In this document: piece after piece, positions 26,447 to 35,340 of the stretch
Numbering within the stretch: the first letter of the stretch is position 1
Layout: each line of letters opens with the position of its first letter
DNA from: Rhodococcus jostii RHA1
Lineage (GTDB): Bacteria > Actinomycetota > Actinomycetes > Mycobacteriales > Mycobacteriaceae
Length of the DNA stretch: 64,000 bases
Assembly (NCBI RefSeq): GCF_000014565.1
Contig: NC_008268.1
Coordinates: 806,001 to 870,000 of the forward strand
Reading direction: 5' to 3'
Position numbers and translations under genes: made by a program
The notes under the pieces: model-generated
Databases searched by the model: none
What the model saw: the letters and a program-made list of their open reading frames with translations, nothing else
What the model was told of the DNA's origin: nothing

Positions 26447-27361
26447 TCATCGCCGGAGTGTTGCCGGGGGCGTCTCGCCGAACTTCTCTCGGTACTGCAC
26501 GGAGAAGCGTTCGAGATGCACGAATCCACACCTGCTCGCCGCATCGGAAACCGTCGTCGTCGACGGATCGGCGTCGAGTAGCCAGGCGCGTACAGTTTTC
26601 ATGCGAACCTCGCGCAGATATCCCATCGGGGTCGTGCCGTAGTACTTCTTGAAACCGTCTTGAAGCGCCCGAACGCTGATGCCCGTAGCCGATGCGACAT
26701 CCTCGACAGTGAGCAGTTCGTCCGCGTGGTGTTCGAGTATTTCGACCGCGCGGCGAATCGTTCGAGGCGCCGCCGGCACTGGCCGCTGCAACGCCTCTGT
26801 GTAGTTATTGGGCTGGGCCACAATGAGTTGACTGAGCAGAAGCCGCTCGAACTCTTTCATAACGATCGGCTCGTTCGACAGTGAGCCACCGTTTTCCATT
26901 TCGCCCCGCAATAGCTCGAGCACGTCGCGCCAAGAGCGAATGCCGGTTCGCTCCAGTTCCATTCGAAGGTCGAACCGGAGTGGCTCGCGGAGCGGGGCCC
27001 CGAGCGCCTCTTGTACTTGCCGCTCCAGACCCTGGCGATCGATCCGAACAATCAGCTGCCGGTTCCCCTTGCGCCATTCCATGGTCGTCGACCCTCCGGG
27101 TTGGAGGATCGATGCGACAGCCGGTGTTGACTCGAATGTTTTTGCACCCCAATTTATTTCCGCCACTTCAGAGAGGGGAATCTGAACGAGATAGAAGTCG
27201 TCGAGATCGCTCGGGCGAATGCGCATACCGGTGCCGTATTCCAGGTAGTGCAGGCCGATAGTTCCGGCGGCGGCCGAGTGAAACCTGCAGGACGCCGCAC
27301 CGTCGCCACCTGTGGGTTCGAGCGTATGAAGTAAGAAGGCGGAACCGACCACCGATCGCAC
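26447..27361 (-). CDS. AraC family transcriptional regulator
   Basis: About 304 residues from the GTG at 27361. An AraC-binding-like N-terminal domain (IGLHYLEYGTGMRIRPSDLD, FYLVQIPLSEVAEI) is followed by two HTH motifs: LLTVEDVASATGISVRALQD, then GFKKYYGTTPMGYLREVRMK and VSDAASRCGFVHLERFSVQY. Upstream the frame continues (DYSTNWASRCVDLDQ) into DNA that, in another frame, encodes an FAD-oxidoreductase fragment, so the native start and promoter may have been lost by recombination at about 27375-27400. Confidence 0.85.
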   Translation of the reverse strand: MRSVVGSAFLLHTLEPTGGDGAASCRFHSAAAGTIGLHYLEYGTGMRIRPSDLDDFYLVQIPLSEVAEINWGAKTFESTPAVASILQPGGSTTMEWRKGNRQLIVRIDRQGLERQVQEALGAPLREPLRFDLRMELERTGIRSWRDVLELLRGEMENGGSLSNEPIVMKEFERLLLSQLIVAQPNNYTEALQRPVPAAPRTIRRAVEILEHHADELLTVEDVASATGISVRALQDGFKKYYGTTPMGYLREVRMKTVRAWLLDADPSTTTVSDAASRCGFVHLERFSVQYREKFGETPPATLRR

Positions 27362-27384
27362 CTGGTCCAGATCGACGCACCTCG

Positions 27385-27529
27385 ACGCCCAATTCGTCGA
27401 GTAGTCCTCGAAAGGCCTCCAGCAGTCGTGCAGAGCCTCCCTCGACCACAGGCAGACCGAAACCGTGGACCGTTGCCGCCAGCACCGAAATCATGAAGCC
27501 GCCGGAGGCATTATCCGGCGACAGACCTC
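27385..27529 (-). pseudogene. Internal fragment of an FAD-dependent (phytoene-desaturase-like) oxidoreductase
   Basis: About 45 codons read GLSPDNASGGFMISVLAATV, then HGFGLPVVEGGSARLLEAFR and GLLDELGVEVR, closely resembling the mid-region of NAD(P)/FAD-dependent phytoene-desaturase-like oxidoreductases. No dinucleotide-binding N-terminus and no C-terminus are present. The fragment abuts the 5' end of the AraC gene in a different frame. Confidence 0.6.
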
Positions 27530-27604
27530 ACGTCAAGTTGTCCACGGACGGCCTGTTCGTATGGTTCGAAGTCATCACCACCGGCGGCACTACGCTGTTC
27601 TGGT

Positions 27605-27751
27605 CGGTTTGCCAACAGCGACCATGTCGCGTACGAAAGTCGACTGGAGCTGGACCGTCTGTGGATGGCGGACTCTGCGCCGAAAGCGAGGCGGATCGCC
27701 GCGCAACCGTTGTGGCTGAGCGGACCCGATGGAGCGCCCCGCGAACGTTGA
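27605..27751 (+). pseudogene. TnsA-like transposase endonuclease fragment
   Basis: The frame RFANSDHVAYESRLELDRLW, then MADSAPKARRIAAQPLWLSG ending PDGAPRER-stop, contains the YESxLExDRL and I-A-x-Q-P-(F/L)-x-L motifs of TnsA-like heteromeric transposase endonuclease subunits found in actinobacterial Tn7-like elements. Only about 48 codons remain. It shows that a transposon once occupied or inserted near this site; no TnsB or TnsC is seen nearby. Confidence 0.6.
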
Positions 27752-27829
27752 CAATGCCTGCGCCGTCGGCGGAAAGTTGAGCAGGGAACTTGTGACCCGA
27801 TCTGTCAAGTCGGTAAGTAGGTGAGAAGC

Positions 27830-28336
27830 ATGAGCGCAACCGATCCCCCACCGCTGGTCGTCGTGCCGCCGGGGGCCGGGCAGACCGGTGACCTGGGCCC
27901 GATCGGGGTCGAATTCAAGCTGTGGGGCCGTGACACCGGTGGGGTGTTGTCGGTCGTCGAGCACCCGTTCCCGGTCGGTGCGCTGGTGCCGCCGCATCTG
28001 CATACGCGGGAGGACGAATTCTCGATAGTTACTCAGGGTGTGATCGGATTCCGCTCCGGCGACCGGGAGGCCGTTCTCGAACCCGGCGGATACATCACAA
28101 AACCCCGGGGTGAGATGCACGCCATGTGGAACGCCGGCACCGTCCCGGCGCGCATGATCGAGATCATCAGTCCGGCAGGCTTCGAACATTGCTTCCTGGA
28201 AATGTCCGAACTGGTCGCCGCCGGCGAACCGGATGTCACCCAGATCGCCGCACTTGCCGAGCGCTACGGTCTGCAATTCGGCGAACCCGACTGGTTGCCC
28301 GACGTGATCGCCCGGTATGCCCTGACACCGCCGTGA
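27830..28336 (+). CDS. Cupin domain protein
   Basis: 168 residues. The cupin metal motif PPHLHTREDEFSIVTQGVIG provides two His and one Glu, and ITKPRGEMHAMWNAG gives the third His. It begins with the ATG at 27830. Small cupins of this type are putative dioxygenases, isomerases or sugar-binding proteins; no substrate can be given. It is flanked by decayed DNA upstream and an unassigned 305-base gap downstream. Confidence 0.85.
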   Translation: MSATDPPPLVVVPPGAGQTGDLGPIGVEFKLWGRDTGGVLSVVEHPFPVGALVPPHLHTREDEFSIVTQGVIGFRSGDREAVLEPGGYITKPRGEMHAMWNAGTVPARMIEIISPAGFEHCFLEMSELVAAGEPDVTQIAALAERYGLQFGEPDWLPDVIARYALTPP

Positions 28337-28641
28337 GCCCCGCTCGAGCCTCGACGCATGCAGTGTCGTTCACTGGTCGGGGCTGCTCAGCTCGGCCAGT
28401 CGATGAGCCGAAGACAGCTTCGGAGTAGGACGGCCACGGCCACCGGAAGGCGCCCGGCTTCGGCGAATAGTGGATTCGTTTGTGGACGAGGCGTTCTCGT
28501 CGTTCGCAAGGAAGGGTCAACGCGCGCCTGCGGTGGTTCTGGTTTGTCTCACGGTTCGGCCACCGCATTTCTGTCTGAGATTCCTGACATCTCTTCTGTC
28601 GTCCGTCACCGGCGTGACAGAGGCCGGAGAGGTAGAGGAAC
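28337..28641. other. Intergenic region, nothing recognised
   Basis: 305 bases before the quinone-oxidoreductase-like gene. It must hold that gene's promoter. No hairpin, dyad or protein fragment was convincing. Confidence 0.4.
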
Positions 28642-29604
28642 ATGGAAGAAATGAAAGTGGTGCGGCTCCACGCCTATGGCGGACCGGAGAATCTGGTCTA
28701 CGAGGATGCCCCCCGTCCGGAGCCTGCCGGGGACGAACTCGTGGTGCGGGTGCAAGCTGCAGGGGTCAACGTGTTGGACTGGTTGCTGGGAGAAGGCGGG
28801 TTCGAACAGTTTCCCGATGTTCTGCTGCCGTGGATTCCGGGGTGGGACATCTCGGGAGCAGTGGAAGTGGTCGGTAACGGCGTCAGCGGGTTCCAGCAGG
28901 GCGACAGCGTCTACGGAATGGTTCGGCTGCCCGAACCCGGCAACGCCTACGCCGAGTACACGGCGGTCCCCGCCAGTCAGGTCGTCACCAAGCCGCCCAT
29001 CCTGGACCACATACACGCGGCGGCGGTGCCGATGACCGGATTGACGGCGTGGCGTGCCCTCGTCGACGAGGCCGGTCTACAACGAGGGCAGCGCGTGTTG
29101 ATCCATGCCGCCTCGGGCGGTGTCGGCCATCTGGCCGTGCAATTTGCGAAGGCCTTGGGAGCGCACGTGGTCGCAACCGCGTCCGGCTCCAACCGGGAGT
29201 ACGTGAACTCGCTCGGCGCCGACGAGTTCGTCGACTACCGCGAGCAGCGGTTCGAGACGTCGGTGGCTCCGGTTCATGCCGTGATCGACACGGTCGGCGG
29301 CAAAGTCCAACAGCGGTCCCTCGACGTGCTGACGCGAGCCGGGGTTCTCGTCGCCCTGCCGGCAGAGGTCCCGGACGTGGTCAAGGCCGAAGCCGAGCGA
29401 CGCGGTATACGAACGCGACACTTCAGCGTCGAACCGAATTCTGACACGCTGACCAAGATCTCCCGGCTCGTCGATGACGGCAGAGTGCGGCCCACGGTCA
29501 GCTCGGTGTATCCCCTCGCCGAGGCGCAAGCTGCCCACGAAGAGGGCCGGGCAGGACACGTCCGAGGGAAGCTGGTCCTCGACGCGACCACGGTTGCTTC
29601 CTGA
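28642..29604 (+). CDS. NADP-dependent quinone-oxidoreductase-like MDR enzyme
   Basis: 320 residues of the zinc-independent medium-chain dehydrogenase/reductase family: MKVVRLHAYGGPENLVYEDA, VQAAGVNVLDW, PWIPGWDISGAVEVVG, then the nucleotide loop VLIHAASGGVGHLAVQFAKA and GADEFVDYREQ. The structural-zinc Cys quartet is absent. Reduces quinones or enones with NADPH. The start is 28642 with GTAGAGGAAC upstream; the ATG three codons later (28651) is an equal candidate. Confidence 0.9.
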   Translation: MEEMKVVRLHAYGGPENLVYEDAPRPEPAGDELVVRVQAAGVNVLDWLLGEGGFEQFPDVLLPWIPGWDISGAVEVVGNGVSGFQQGDSVYGMVRLPEPGNAYAEYTAVPASQVVTKPPILDHIHAAAVPMTGLTAWRALVDEAGLQRGQRVLIHAASGGVGHLAVQFAKALGAHVVATASGSNREYVNSLGADEFVDYREQRFETSVAPVHAVIDTVGGKVQQRSLDVLTRAGVLVALPAEVPDVVKAEAERRGIRTRHFSVEPNSDTLTKISRLVDDGRVRPTVSSVYPLAEAQAAHEEGRAGHVRGKLVLDATTVAS

Positions 29605-29814
29605 CCAGCGTGCTTCGAAAAGGGCGCCGGCTGCTGCCCGCAATGCGCTGTGCGCCTGTCTCGCCCGGTGAAGGTTCGGCTTGCGGACAATCCGGGATGA
29701 GCAACAGACAATTGATGCGGGCCTGTCGATACCTCACCCGGGTCCATCGTCATCGCGAACGCGGACCGCGGCGCGGACCTGTCACAGGCCATCGGGGCGC
29801 TATCGGCCAGACCG

Positions 29815-30429
29815 TCACGTCAGCGCAGATACTCCGGGGCCGTCGAGATCGCCCAGCGCCGACTTGCGCCCCGATATTGCCATGAGCAGTGATAGTGCCG
29901 GGCCACAGACTTCTGGGCCATCGCCGATCGACACGTCTGCGTCGGTGGCCCGCAACTGGACCGAGTCAATGAGTTGCTTCGCACCCCCCAGGGATACCGG
30001 GGTGCGCGCCTGATACCGCAACGATCTGACGACCGCCTCCGACGGATATATACGGTTGATGCCCAGCGGCCGCCGGATGTCTTCGCCATGGACGACCTCT
30101 TCGACCAGTCTGCTGTCGAGCGGTGCTGGCGGCGTCGACGTACGTGTTGCTACCTGCTGAAGCCGGGCAAGCGTTTGGCGGGGTGTGGCGCCGCGTTCGC
30201 GTTCGACGCCTTGGGCGTTTTGGCGATCGAAGTTGAAGCGCGCCCGGGCCATATTGCGCACGATGCCGAGGCGGGTTGTCTTCGCGTTGTTGATCAAGTG
30301 TGCGGCGACGTCGTGCACGGTCCAGTCACCACAGAGTGAGGGGTGGTCCCACTGGTCGTCGGTGAGGTCGGTGAGGTCATCGATCAGCGCCGCACGCTCC
30401 GCATGCACGATCGGCCAGACATCATTCAT
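29815..30429 (-). CDS. DinB/maleylpyruvate-isomerase-like (MDMPI) protein
   Basis: 204 residues from the ATG at 30429. The N-terminal four-helix bundle carries LCGDWTVHDVAAHLINNAKT with one metal His pair, and VEEVVHGEDIRRPLG supplies the third, the pattern of mycothiol-dependent maleylpyruvate-isomerase-fold enzymes. The C-terminal segment (VQLRATDADVSIGDG, VCGPALSLLMAISGR) is the sterol-carrier-like MDMPI C domain. Thiol-dependent transferase is the likely class. Confidence 0.85.
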   Translation of the reverse strand: MNDVWPIVHAERAALIDDLTDLTDDQWDHPSLCGDWTVHDVAAHLINNAKTTRLGIVRNMARARFNFDRQNAQGVERERGATPRQTLARLQQVATRTSTPPAPLDSRLVEEVVHGEDIRRPLGINRIYPSEAVVRSLRYQARTPVSLGGAKQLIDSVQLRATDADVSIGDGPEVCGPALSLLMAISGRKSALGDLDGPGVSALT

Positions 30430-30805
30430 GAAGCCAGTGTGACAAATTCTGCCCGCCACCGACTGGATTGGACCCGACGCCTGACGGCCGGATCGTCCCC
30501 GCTGGTGGTTTGTATCCAGGGCGCGACCAAAACTGGGATGACCCGCTCCATCCTCTACCGATCGACGATGCGGTAGAACGCCTCGGCGGCGTGCGCGAGC
30601 GCGTCGATGGCGTTTCGCCGATTCACCGAAAGCAGCCTCGTCGTAGCCGACTCCCTGAGGTAGGCCGCCCCTGCTTGGTCATACGGGACGTTCACGCCGG
30701 AGGCTGTCGTGATCAGCGGGATGACCCAACCCTGTAACCTGTAAAAGCTCGTAATGTGGTTATTACACGGAGTTAGCCGCCACCCACGAGACGACGGAGT
30801 CCGCT
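30430..30805. other. Intergenic region with promoter dyad
   Basis: 376 bases between divergent genes. A minus-strand frame to a stop at 30555 reads ITTASGVNVPYDQAGAAYLR and ends AIDALAHAAEAFYRIVDR; it looks protein-like but has no start and no recognised family. The dyad at 30751-30766 is listed separately. Confidence 0.4.
30751..30766. promoter_or_regulatory. Inverted repeat upstream of the acetyltransferase operon
   Basis: GTAAT, six bases, ATTAC. This AT-rich dyad lies 40 bases upstream of the GTG start at 30806, a plausible operator or part of the promoter. Confidence 0.3.
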
Positions 30806-31386
30806 GTGATACACGCGCCAGAGCTCTCGGTCCGACCGCTTGCGGCAGATACCTGGGAGGACTTCGAGACCGTCATGGGCGCGCGCGGCGGTGCCGGCGG
30901 CTGCTGGTGCATGCACTGGCGGTTGAGCATCGCCGAGTGGATGGAGAACAAGGGCGACGGCAACAAGGCCGCCATGCGCGCCCTTGCCGAGCGCGATACG
31001 CCACCGGGAGTCGTGGGATATCTCGATGCCGAGCCGGTGGCCTGGTGCGCCTTCGGGTATCGCTCGGACTTCCCCGCATGCAGCGCTCGGCGCTCCTGAA
31101 ACCTGTCGACGACAAACCCGTGGTCTCGCTTGCGTGCCTGCTCATCAAGAAGGATCACCGGGGTGACGGTCTGTTGGCGGCGTGGATCGCCGCGGTGTGC
31201 GACTACCTGGCCGAGACCCCGCAGACACGAACGGTCGAGGCGTATCCGGTCGAACCGCCTGCTGGGCGCACGGCGGGACGGGACACGGCGATGACCGGCA
31301 TCGCCAGCGCCTTCACCGCAGCCGGGTTCACCGAGGTTGCCAGGCCTAAGCACGACCGCCCTGTCCTGCGCTACGAGCTGCCGTGA
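30806..31386 (+). pseudogene. GNAT family acetyltransferase, frameshifted
   Basis: The start is GTG at 30806 (VIHAPELSVRPLAADTWEDF). GARGGAGGCWCMHWRLS and VAWCAFGYRSDFP are in the first frame. At about 31071-31075 the frame must change by one base to continue RMQRSALLKPVDDKPVVSLA, CLLIKKDHRGDGLLAAW (acetyl-CoA loop) and AFTAAGFTEVARPKHDRP. The shift coincides with a run of four Cs where five would restore the frame, so it is either a recent mutation or a sequence error. The end overlaps the CGNR gene by four bases. Confidence 0.75.
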
Positions 31387-31952
31387 CCACCGCCACGGCC
31401 TGGGTCGAGGACCACTTCATCGCCGGTGACGCCGCGCTCGACTTCGCCAACACCGTCTACCGCCGCACGCCCGAACTCGGCGCCGAGCTGTTCACCAACG
31501 CCGAAGCACTCGTCACCTGGCTCGACCGGGCCCACCTGCTACCTGCGACGGAGCCTCCGGAACGCGCCTTCGCCGACACCGCGGCCGCCCTGCAGGAGGC
31601 TCGCGCATTGCGTGCGCTGTTCTGGACAGTCTTCGACGCGCAGAAGGACGGCCACAACATCCCCGCGGACGCCTTCGCACGGCTACTCGGCACCGCCCGT
31701 CGCGGCAGCGACACCATCAACCTTGCGTCCGACGGCTCCATGACTCCACTGGCCGCTGAGGGCGTGTTCACGATCCTGGCGCTGCGCGCCATCACCCTCG
31801 TGCTCGCCCCACCACCGCAAGGAGTACGCGCCTGCGACAGCTGCGGCTGGTTCTTCATCGACTCCTCCCGCAGCCGCCGTCGCCGCTGGTGCAGCATGAA
31901 GACCTGCGGCAACCAAGCGAAAGCCGCCCGCTACCGCTCGACCCACCCGTGA
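31383..31952 (+). CDS. CGNR zinc-finger (ABATE domain) protein
   Basis: 189 residues. The N-terminal ABATE-like domain (GDAALDFANTVYRR) precedes a C-terminal zinc finger, VRACDSCGWFFIDSSRSRRR then RWCSMKTCGNQAKAARYR, with the CxxC...CxxxxCGN pattern of CGNR fingers. Members are thought to be DNA-binding regulators. The GTG at 31383 overlaps the acetyltransferase stop (GTGA), so the two are cotranscribed and translationally coupled. Confidence 0.88.
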   Translation: MTTATAWVEDHFIAGDAALDFANTVYRRTPELGAELFTNAEALVTWLDRAHLLPATEPPERAFADTAAALQEARALRALFWTVFDAQKDGHNIPADAFARLLGTARRGSDTINLASDGSMTPLAAEGVFTILALRAITLVLAPPPQGVRACDSCGWFFIDSSRSRRRRWCSMKTCGNQAKAARYRSTHP

Positions 31953-32424
31953 TGAGTATGTCCAGCATCTGGTTCTCAGCGTCGCACGGCCCGATGCCCA
32001 GCCCCGTCGCCGATGCTCAAACCCTCACGCACTGCCCGCCGAGCAGCCCCTCCGAGTCACGTCTCCGCCAACCCAAGTTCGCAGCGAGTCCGACAGCCGG
32101 GGACTCGCTCCCCAGCGCTTGGGCGCTATCGCATCGGGCACTGCCCAGTCGGATTGAGAAACCCCGCATGAAAACGCGACTCGCCACGTTCAGCGTCCAC
32201 CAGAGCGATCTGTAGTAACACCACCGTTCGCCAGTGGTGTGCAACGTGCCCGCAGCAAGTGAAATCGGGGGTGGTGAGGAGCAAGCCCCTCACACCACCC
32301 CGAGCCCGAGCCCGTCAACGCCGACTGACCCAGCCTACCGGAGCCCCGCGGTAAGACTCCGCCGTCCATGCGAGCCGAACGACCTGTGCCGGAACTTGTT
32401 CCGCGGACCCGGTGGCATGAAAGA
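31953..32424. other. Intergenic region between convergent genes
   Basis: 472 bases between the CGNR gene and the convergent LuxR ATPase. Apart from the hairpin at 32267-32301 no gene or fragment was recognised. Confidence 0.45.
32267..32301. terminator. Hairpin, possible bidirectional terminator
   Basis: GGGGTGGTGAGG on the left pairs with CCTCACACCACCCC on the right with a two-base bulge and a short loop. It lies 124 bases past the LuxR ATPase stop on one strand and downstream of the CGNR gene on the other. No T-run follows, as is common in actinobacteria. Confidence 0.5.
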
Positions 32425-34746
32425 TCAGGACTCGCCCTGCCTGTGTTCGATGACCCAGGCCGCGATCTGAGTCCGGGAGGTGAACCCCAGTTTGGACAGA
32501 ATGTGCTCGACATGGCCCTGAGCGGTGCGCTGGGAAATGACGAGTTTGTCGGCGATCGCCCTGTTGGTCAATCCCTCGGCGACCAGCTCGGCGACCTGCC
32601 GCTCCCGCCGCGTGAGAGGCGTCGACCCCGGCCCGACCGCCGCGGCGGTCGGACCACTCTCGTCGAGGGCGTACCCGGCGGCCTCCTCGAACCGCATCCC
32701 GAGACCGCGCCCGAACTCTGCCTCGAACGCGCGGTCACCGATTGCCCCGCGGGCCTTCTCCTCGCACCGGGCGTGGTGGACGAGCAGCCTCGGGTAGAGG
32801 ATGCTGGGGCTGCAGCCGGCCCGCGCGAGGGCCTCAGCGGCACCCATCAGCGTGGCCGCCCGCCGAGGAGCACCCTCATCCACCGCGACCCACGACAGGA
32901 CCTCGATGCACCCCGCGCCGCCGGTGCGGTCATCAACTGACCGGGCGAGCTGCAGCCCCTGCATGACAAGCTCTTTCGCCCCGGAATACTCGCCTCGCCG
33001 CCACGCCCCCATCCCCGCACCCCACAGCGCCCAGCCCCGGTACATGAACTCGCCGCGCGATTCGGTCAGCGCAAGCATCGCGCGCTGACACTCCTCGCTC
33101 CGCGCCCAGTCTTCGGCCGCGTCACTGGCCGCCGCGAGCCCGGACAGGGACCAGATCATGTACAGCACGTTGCCGTCGTCTCGGAACACTGCGAGCGAGG
33201 ATTCGAAGTGCTTACACGCTGCCCGGGCATCCAGGGTGATCAGTGCGTGCTGGCCGGCGGCATCGTCCATCAGTGCCGCGGCGGTGCGATCGCCGAGCTG
33301 CGCCGCCAGGGCACTGCCGCGCTGAACATAGATTGCCGACGCGTCAGCGTCACCGTGCAGCCCGGACAGCACACTGAGCACGTACAACGCCGTGATCTGT
33401 TCGAGCCCGGGTTCGTCGCCGCGCACCGCGAGAAGCTGCGCCAGCCACCGCATCCCCTCGCGCGGCTTGCCCCGCACCCGCCAGTACGGGTACATCGCGC
33501 CCGCCATCCGAATCCCCGCGTTCGCCTCGAGCGGGCCGGTCAGGCAGAACTGCAGAGCCGCAACGACGTTGGACTGCTCAGCGTCGAGGCGCAGGGTCCA
33601 GGACAGCTGCCGCGAACTGATCCAATCGGACTCCGCCCGCAGCACCAGGCGTGCGTACCAGTCCCGGTGCCGCCGCAGCAATGATGCGAATTCGCCGGTC
33701 TCCTGCAACCGTTCCACCCCGTAGTCACGCAGCGTCTCGAGCATCCGGTACCGCGCCGCACCTCCCGTCTCCTCCCGGAGCAGGATCGATTTGTCGATCA
33801 GCGACGCCACCACGTCGACAACCTGTTCCCGCGTCATGCCGCCGGAACAGATCCCTTCCGCCGCGTCGAGCTCGAAGCCGCCGGCGAACACCGTCAGCCG
33901 TCCCCACATCTCCCGCTCCGCCCAGGTACACAAGTCGTAGCTCCAGTCGATACTCCCCAGGAGAGTCTGCTGGCGGGACGGCGCACCGCGGCTACCCGTC
34001 GTCAGCAAGGTGAAGCGGTCGGTCAATCGGTGCAGGATCTGCTCGACCGACATCACCCGCAGCCGCACCGCCGCCAACTCGATCGCCAGCGGCAGACCGT
34101 CCAGGCGCCGGCAGATCGCCGCGACAACGCCCTCGTTGCTCTCGGTGATCTCGAAACCCGGCACCGCCGTCGCCGCGCGTTCGGTGAACAGGGTCATCGC
34201 CTCGTAATGGCCAAGCCCCCCGCCGGCCACCGACCGCTGCCTCGCCTCCGGCAGCGTCAGCGGCGGCACCCGCAGCACGGCCTCGCCCCCGATTCCGAAC
34301 GGCTCCCGGCTGGTCGCGAGAATCCGCACGTCCGGACAGCTGCGCAGAAGGGTTTCCGCGAGGTTTGCGACCGGGCCGACGAGGTGCTCGCAGTTGTCCA
34401 GCACGAGCAACAACTTCCGCGGCGTCAGATACTCGACTAGCTGCGTTTCCGGGGCGCCGGGGCCCTCGCGCAGGTTCAACGCCGAGAGCACCGTGTCGAC
34501 GACCGCGCCCGGGTCGTACAGTTCCCCCAACCCGACCGACCACACACCGTCGTCAAACGCACGAGACGAATCGGCGGCGACCCGCAGCGCGAGCCTGGTC
34601 TTTCCCACACCCCCCACACCGGTCAACGTCACAAGCCGCGACACGGACAGTAGACGGCGGATCTCGGCGATCTCATGACGGCGGCCGACGAAACTCGTCA
34701 ATTCGTAGGGGAGGTTCCCCACGTTCGCCGTGCCGCCGGAAGGCAT
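32425..34746 (-). CDS. LuxR-family ATPase transcriptional regulator (AfsR/MalT-like)
   Basis: 773 residues: ELTSFVGRRHEIAEI near the start, Walker A GVGGVGKTR (about residue 42-50), Walker B LLLVLDNCEHL, GIGGEAVLRVPPL, PLAIELAAVRLRVMS (sensor region), a TPR-like middle and a LuxR HTH at the end (LTRRERQVAELVAEGLTNRA, TAQGHVEHILSKLGFTSRTQ). Paralogue of the gene at 47-2428 with the same architecture. The start MPSGGTANVG is at 34746. Divergent from rsdA. Confidence 0.92.
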   Translation of the reverse strand: MPSGGTANVGNLPYELTSFVGRRHEIAEIRRLLSVSRLVTLTGVGGVGKTRLALRVAADSSRAFDDGVWSVGLGELYDPGAVVDTVLSALNLREGPGAPETQLVEYLTPRKLLLVLDNCEHLVGPVANLAETLLRSCPDVRILATSREPFGIGGEAVLRVPPLTLPEARQRSVAGGGLGHYEAMTLFTERAATAVPGFEITESNEGVVAAICRRLDGLPLAIELAAVRLRVMSVEQILHRLTDRFTLLTTGSRGAPSRQQTLLGSIDWSYDLCTWAEREMWGRLTVFAGGFELDAAEGICSGGMTREQVVDVVASLIDKSILLREETGGAARYRMLETLRDYGVERLQETGEFASLLRRHRDWYARLVLRAESDWISSRQLSWTLRLDAEQSNVVAALQFCLTGPLEANAGIRMAGAMYPYWRVRGKPREGMRWLAQLLAVRGDEPGLEQITALYVLSVLSGLHGDADASAIYVQRGSALAAQLGDRTAAALMDDAAGQHALITLDARAACKHFESSLAVFRDDGNVLYMIWSLSGLAAASDAAEDWARSEECQRAMLALTESRGEFMYRGWALWGAGMGAWRRGEYSGAKELVMQGLQLARSVDDRTGGAGCIEVLSWVAVDEGAPRRAATLMGAAEALARAGCSPSILYPRLLVHHARCEEKARGAIGDRAFEAEFGRGLGMRFEEAAGYALDESGPTAAAVGPGSTPLTRRERQVAELVAEGLTNRAIADKLVISQRTAQGHVEHILSKLGFTSRTQIAAWVIEHRQGES

Positions 34747-35125
34747 GAAACCGTCACTTTCATCTCACATCCCCTTGCCGACCACGGTACCTTCGTCGCC
34801 ACGACGCGATCCGGTCCTCGATTACCCTCTCGCTACTGTCTCGTGGCTCTGCACGGATGATCACCGTGCTGAGCGCCCCCACTTCGCCCGCGGCGGGTGC
34901 GACAACTGCGGGGGCTCGCCGAGTACCGGCCACCGGTGGGATAATCCACCTAGGAGGATCGTCCAGCCCGAAGACGATGTCCTTGCAAAAACGTCGACCC
35001 CGGCCCAGGGCCTCAGGACCGCCCGAGTGCGCCGGGGTCGGCCCACAGAGGACGGGTGTCATCCGGCAACCGACGGCGTGCGGACAACACCGGGGAACCC
35101 ACAACCGACTGCAGGGTTCCGATTC
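34747..35125. other. Intergenic region upstream of LuxR ATPase
   Basis: 379 bases containing the minus-strand promoter of the regulator. The right part may hold further decayed sigD sequence, but I could not align any before about 35126. No other gene was recognised. Confidence 0.4.
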
Positions 35126-35325
35126 CGTGCCGCTCTTCTCTGACATGCGGTAACAAGTCGGAGCCCGTCACCGACGTACTAGGTGTCGTAGTCAACGATG
35201 ACGGACCCGAACAGCGGGTGCTGGACTCGAAAGGCGAGCAGGCAGATGAACGAACTGCCGAGAAAACGACCCCGGCCGTGGGTACTACCACGGGAGCTGT
35301 CCGCGTGGCTCGACACGAGCCACGC
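35126..35325 (+). pseudogene. Remnant of a sigD-type ECF sigma factor gene (3' part)
   Basis: In one frame the DNA reads NKSEPVTDV, NDDGPEQRVLDSKGEQ, and then TPAVGTTTGAVRVARHE. The last piece matches region 4 of actinobacterial SigD (AVGSTTGAVRVAQHRAL, from memory). QMNELP occurs in a neighbouring frame where SigD has (R)MNELLEILP. The helix-turn-helix core between is missing, so about 25-30 codons were deleted with a frame change. sigD normally lies immediately before rsdA, as here. Confidence 0.6.
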
Positions 35326-35327
35326 GG
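35301..35327 (+). promoter_or_regulatory. Perfect 12-bp hairpin just upstream of rsdA
   Basis: CCGCGTGGCTCG pairs exactly with CGAGCCACGCGG around a three-base loop ACA. It ends 13 bases before the rsdA GTG, and the ribosome site GAGGG lies directly after it. It could hinder translation of rsdA, act as a terminator, or be a relic of the sigD decay. Confidence 0.55.
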
Positions 35328-35340
35328 GTAACGAGGGCAG

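Noticed and set aside
30555..30780. Minus-strand protein-like frame ending AEAFYRIVDR
   Set aside because: No start codon and no recognised family; kept only as a note in the intergenic entry.
31953..32244. Small ORFs on both strands after the CGNR gene
   Set aside because: Composition and lack of ribosome sites or domains; treated as intergenic.
34760..35146. Minus-strand 128-codon ORF upstream of rsdA
   Set aside because: It is antisense to the sigD remnant and has no family match or ribosome site.
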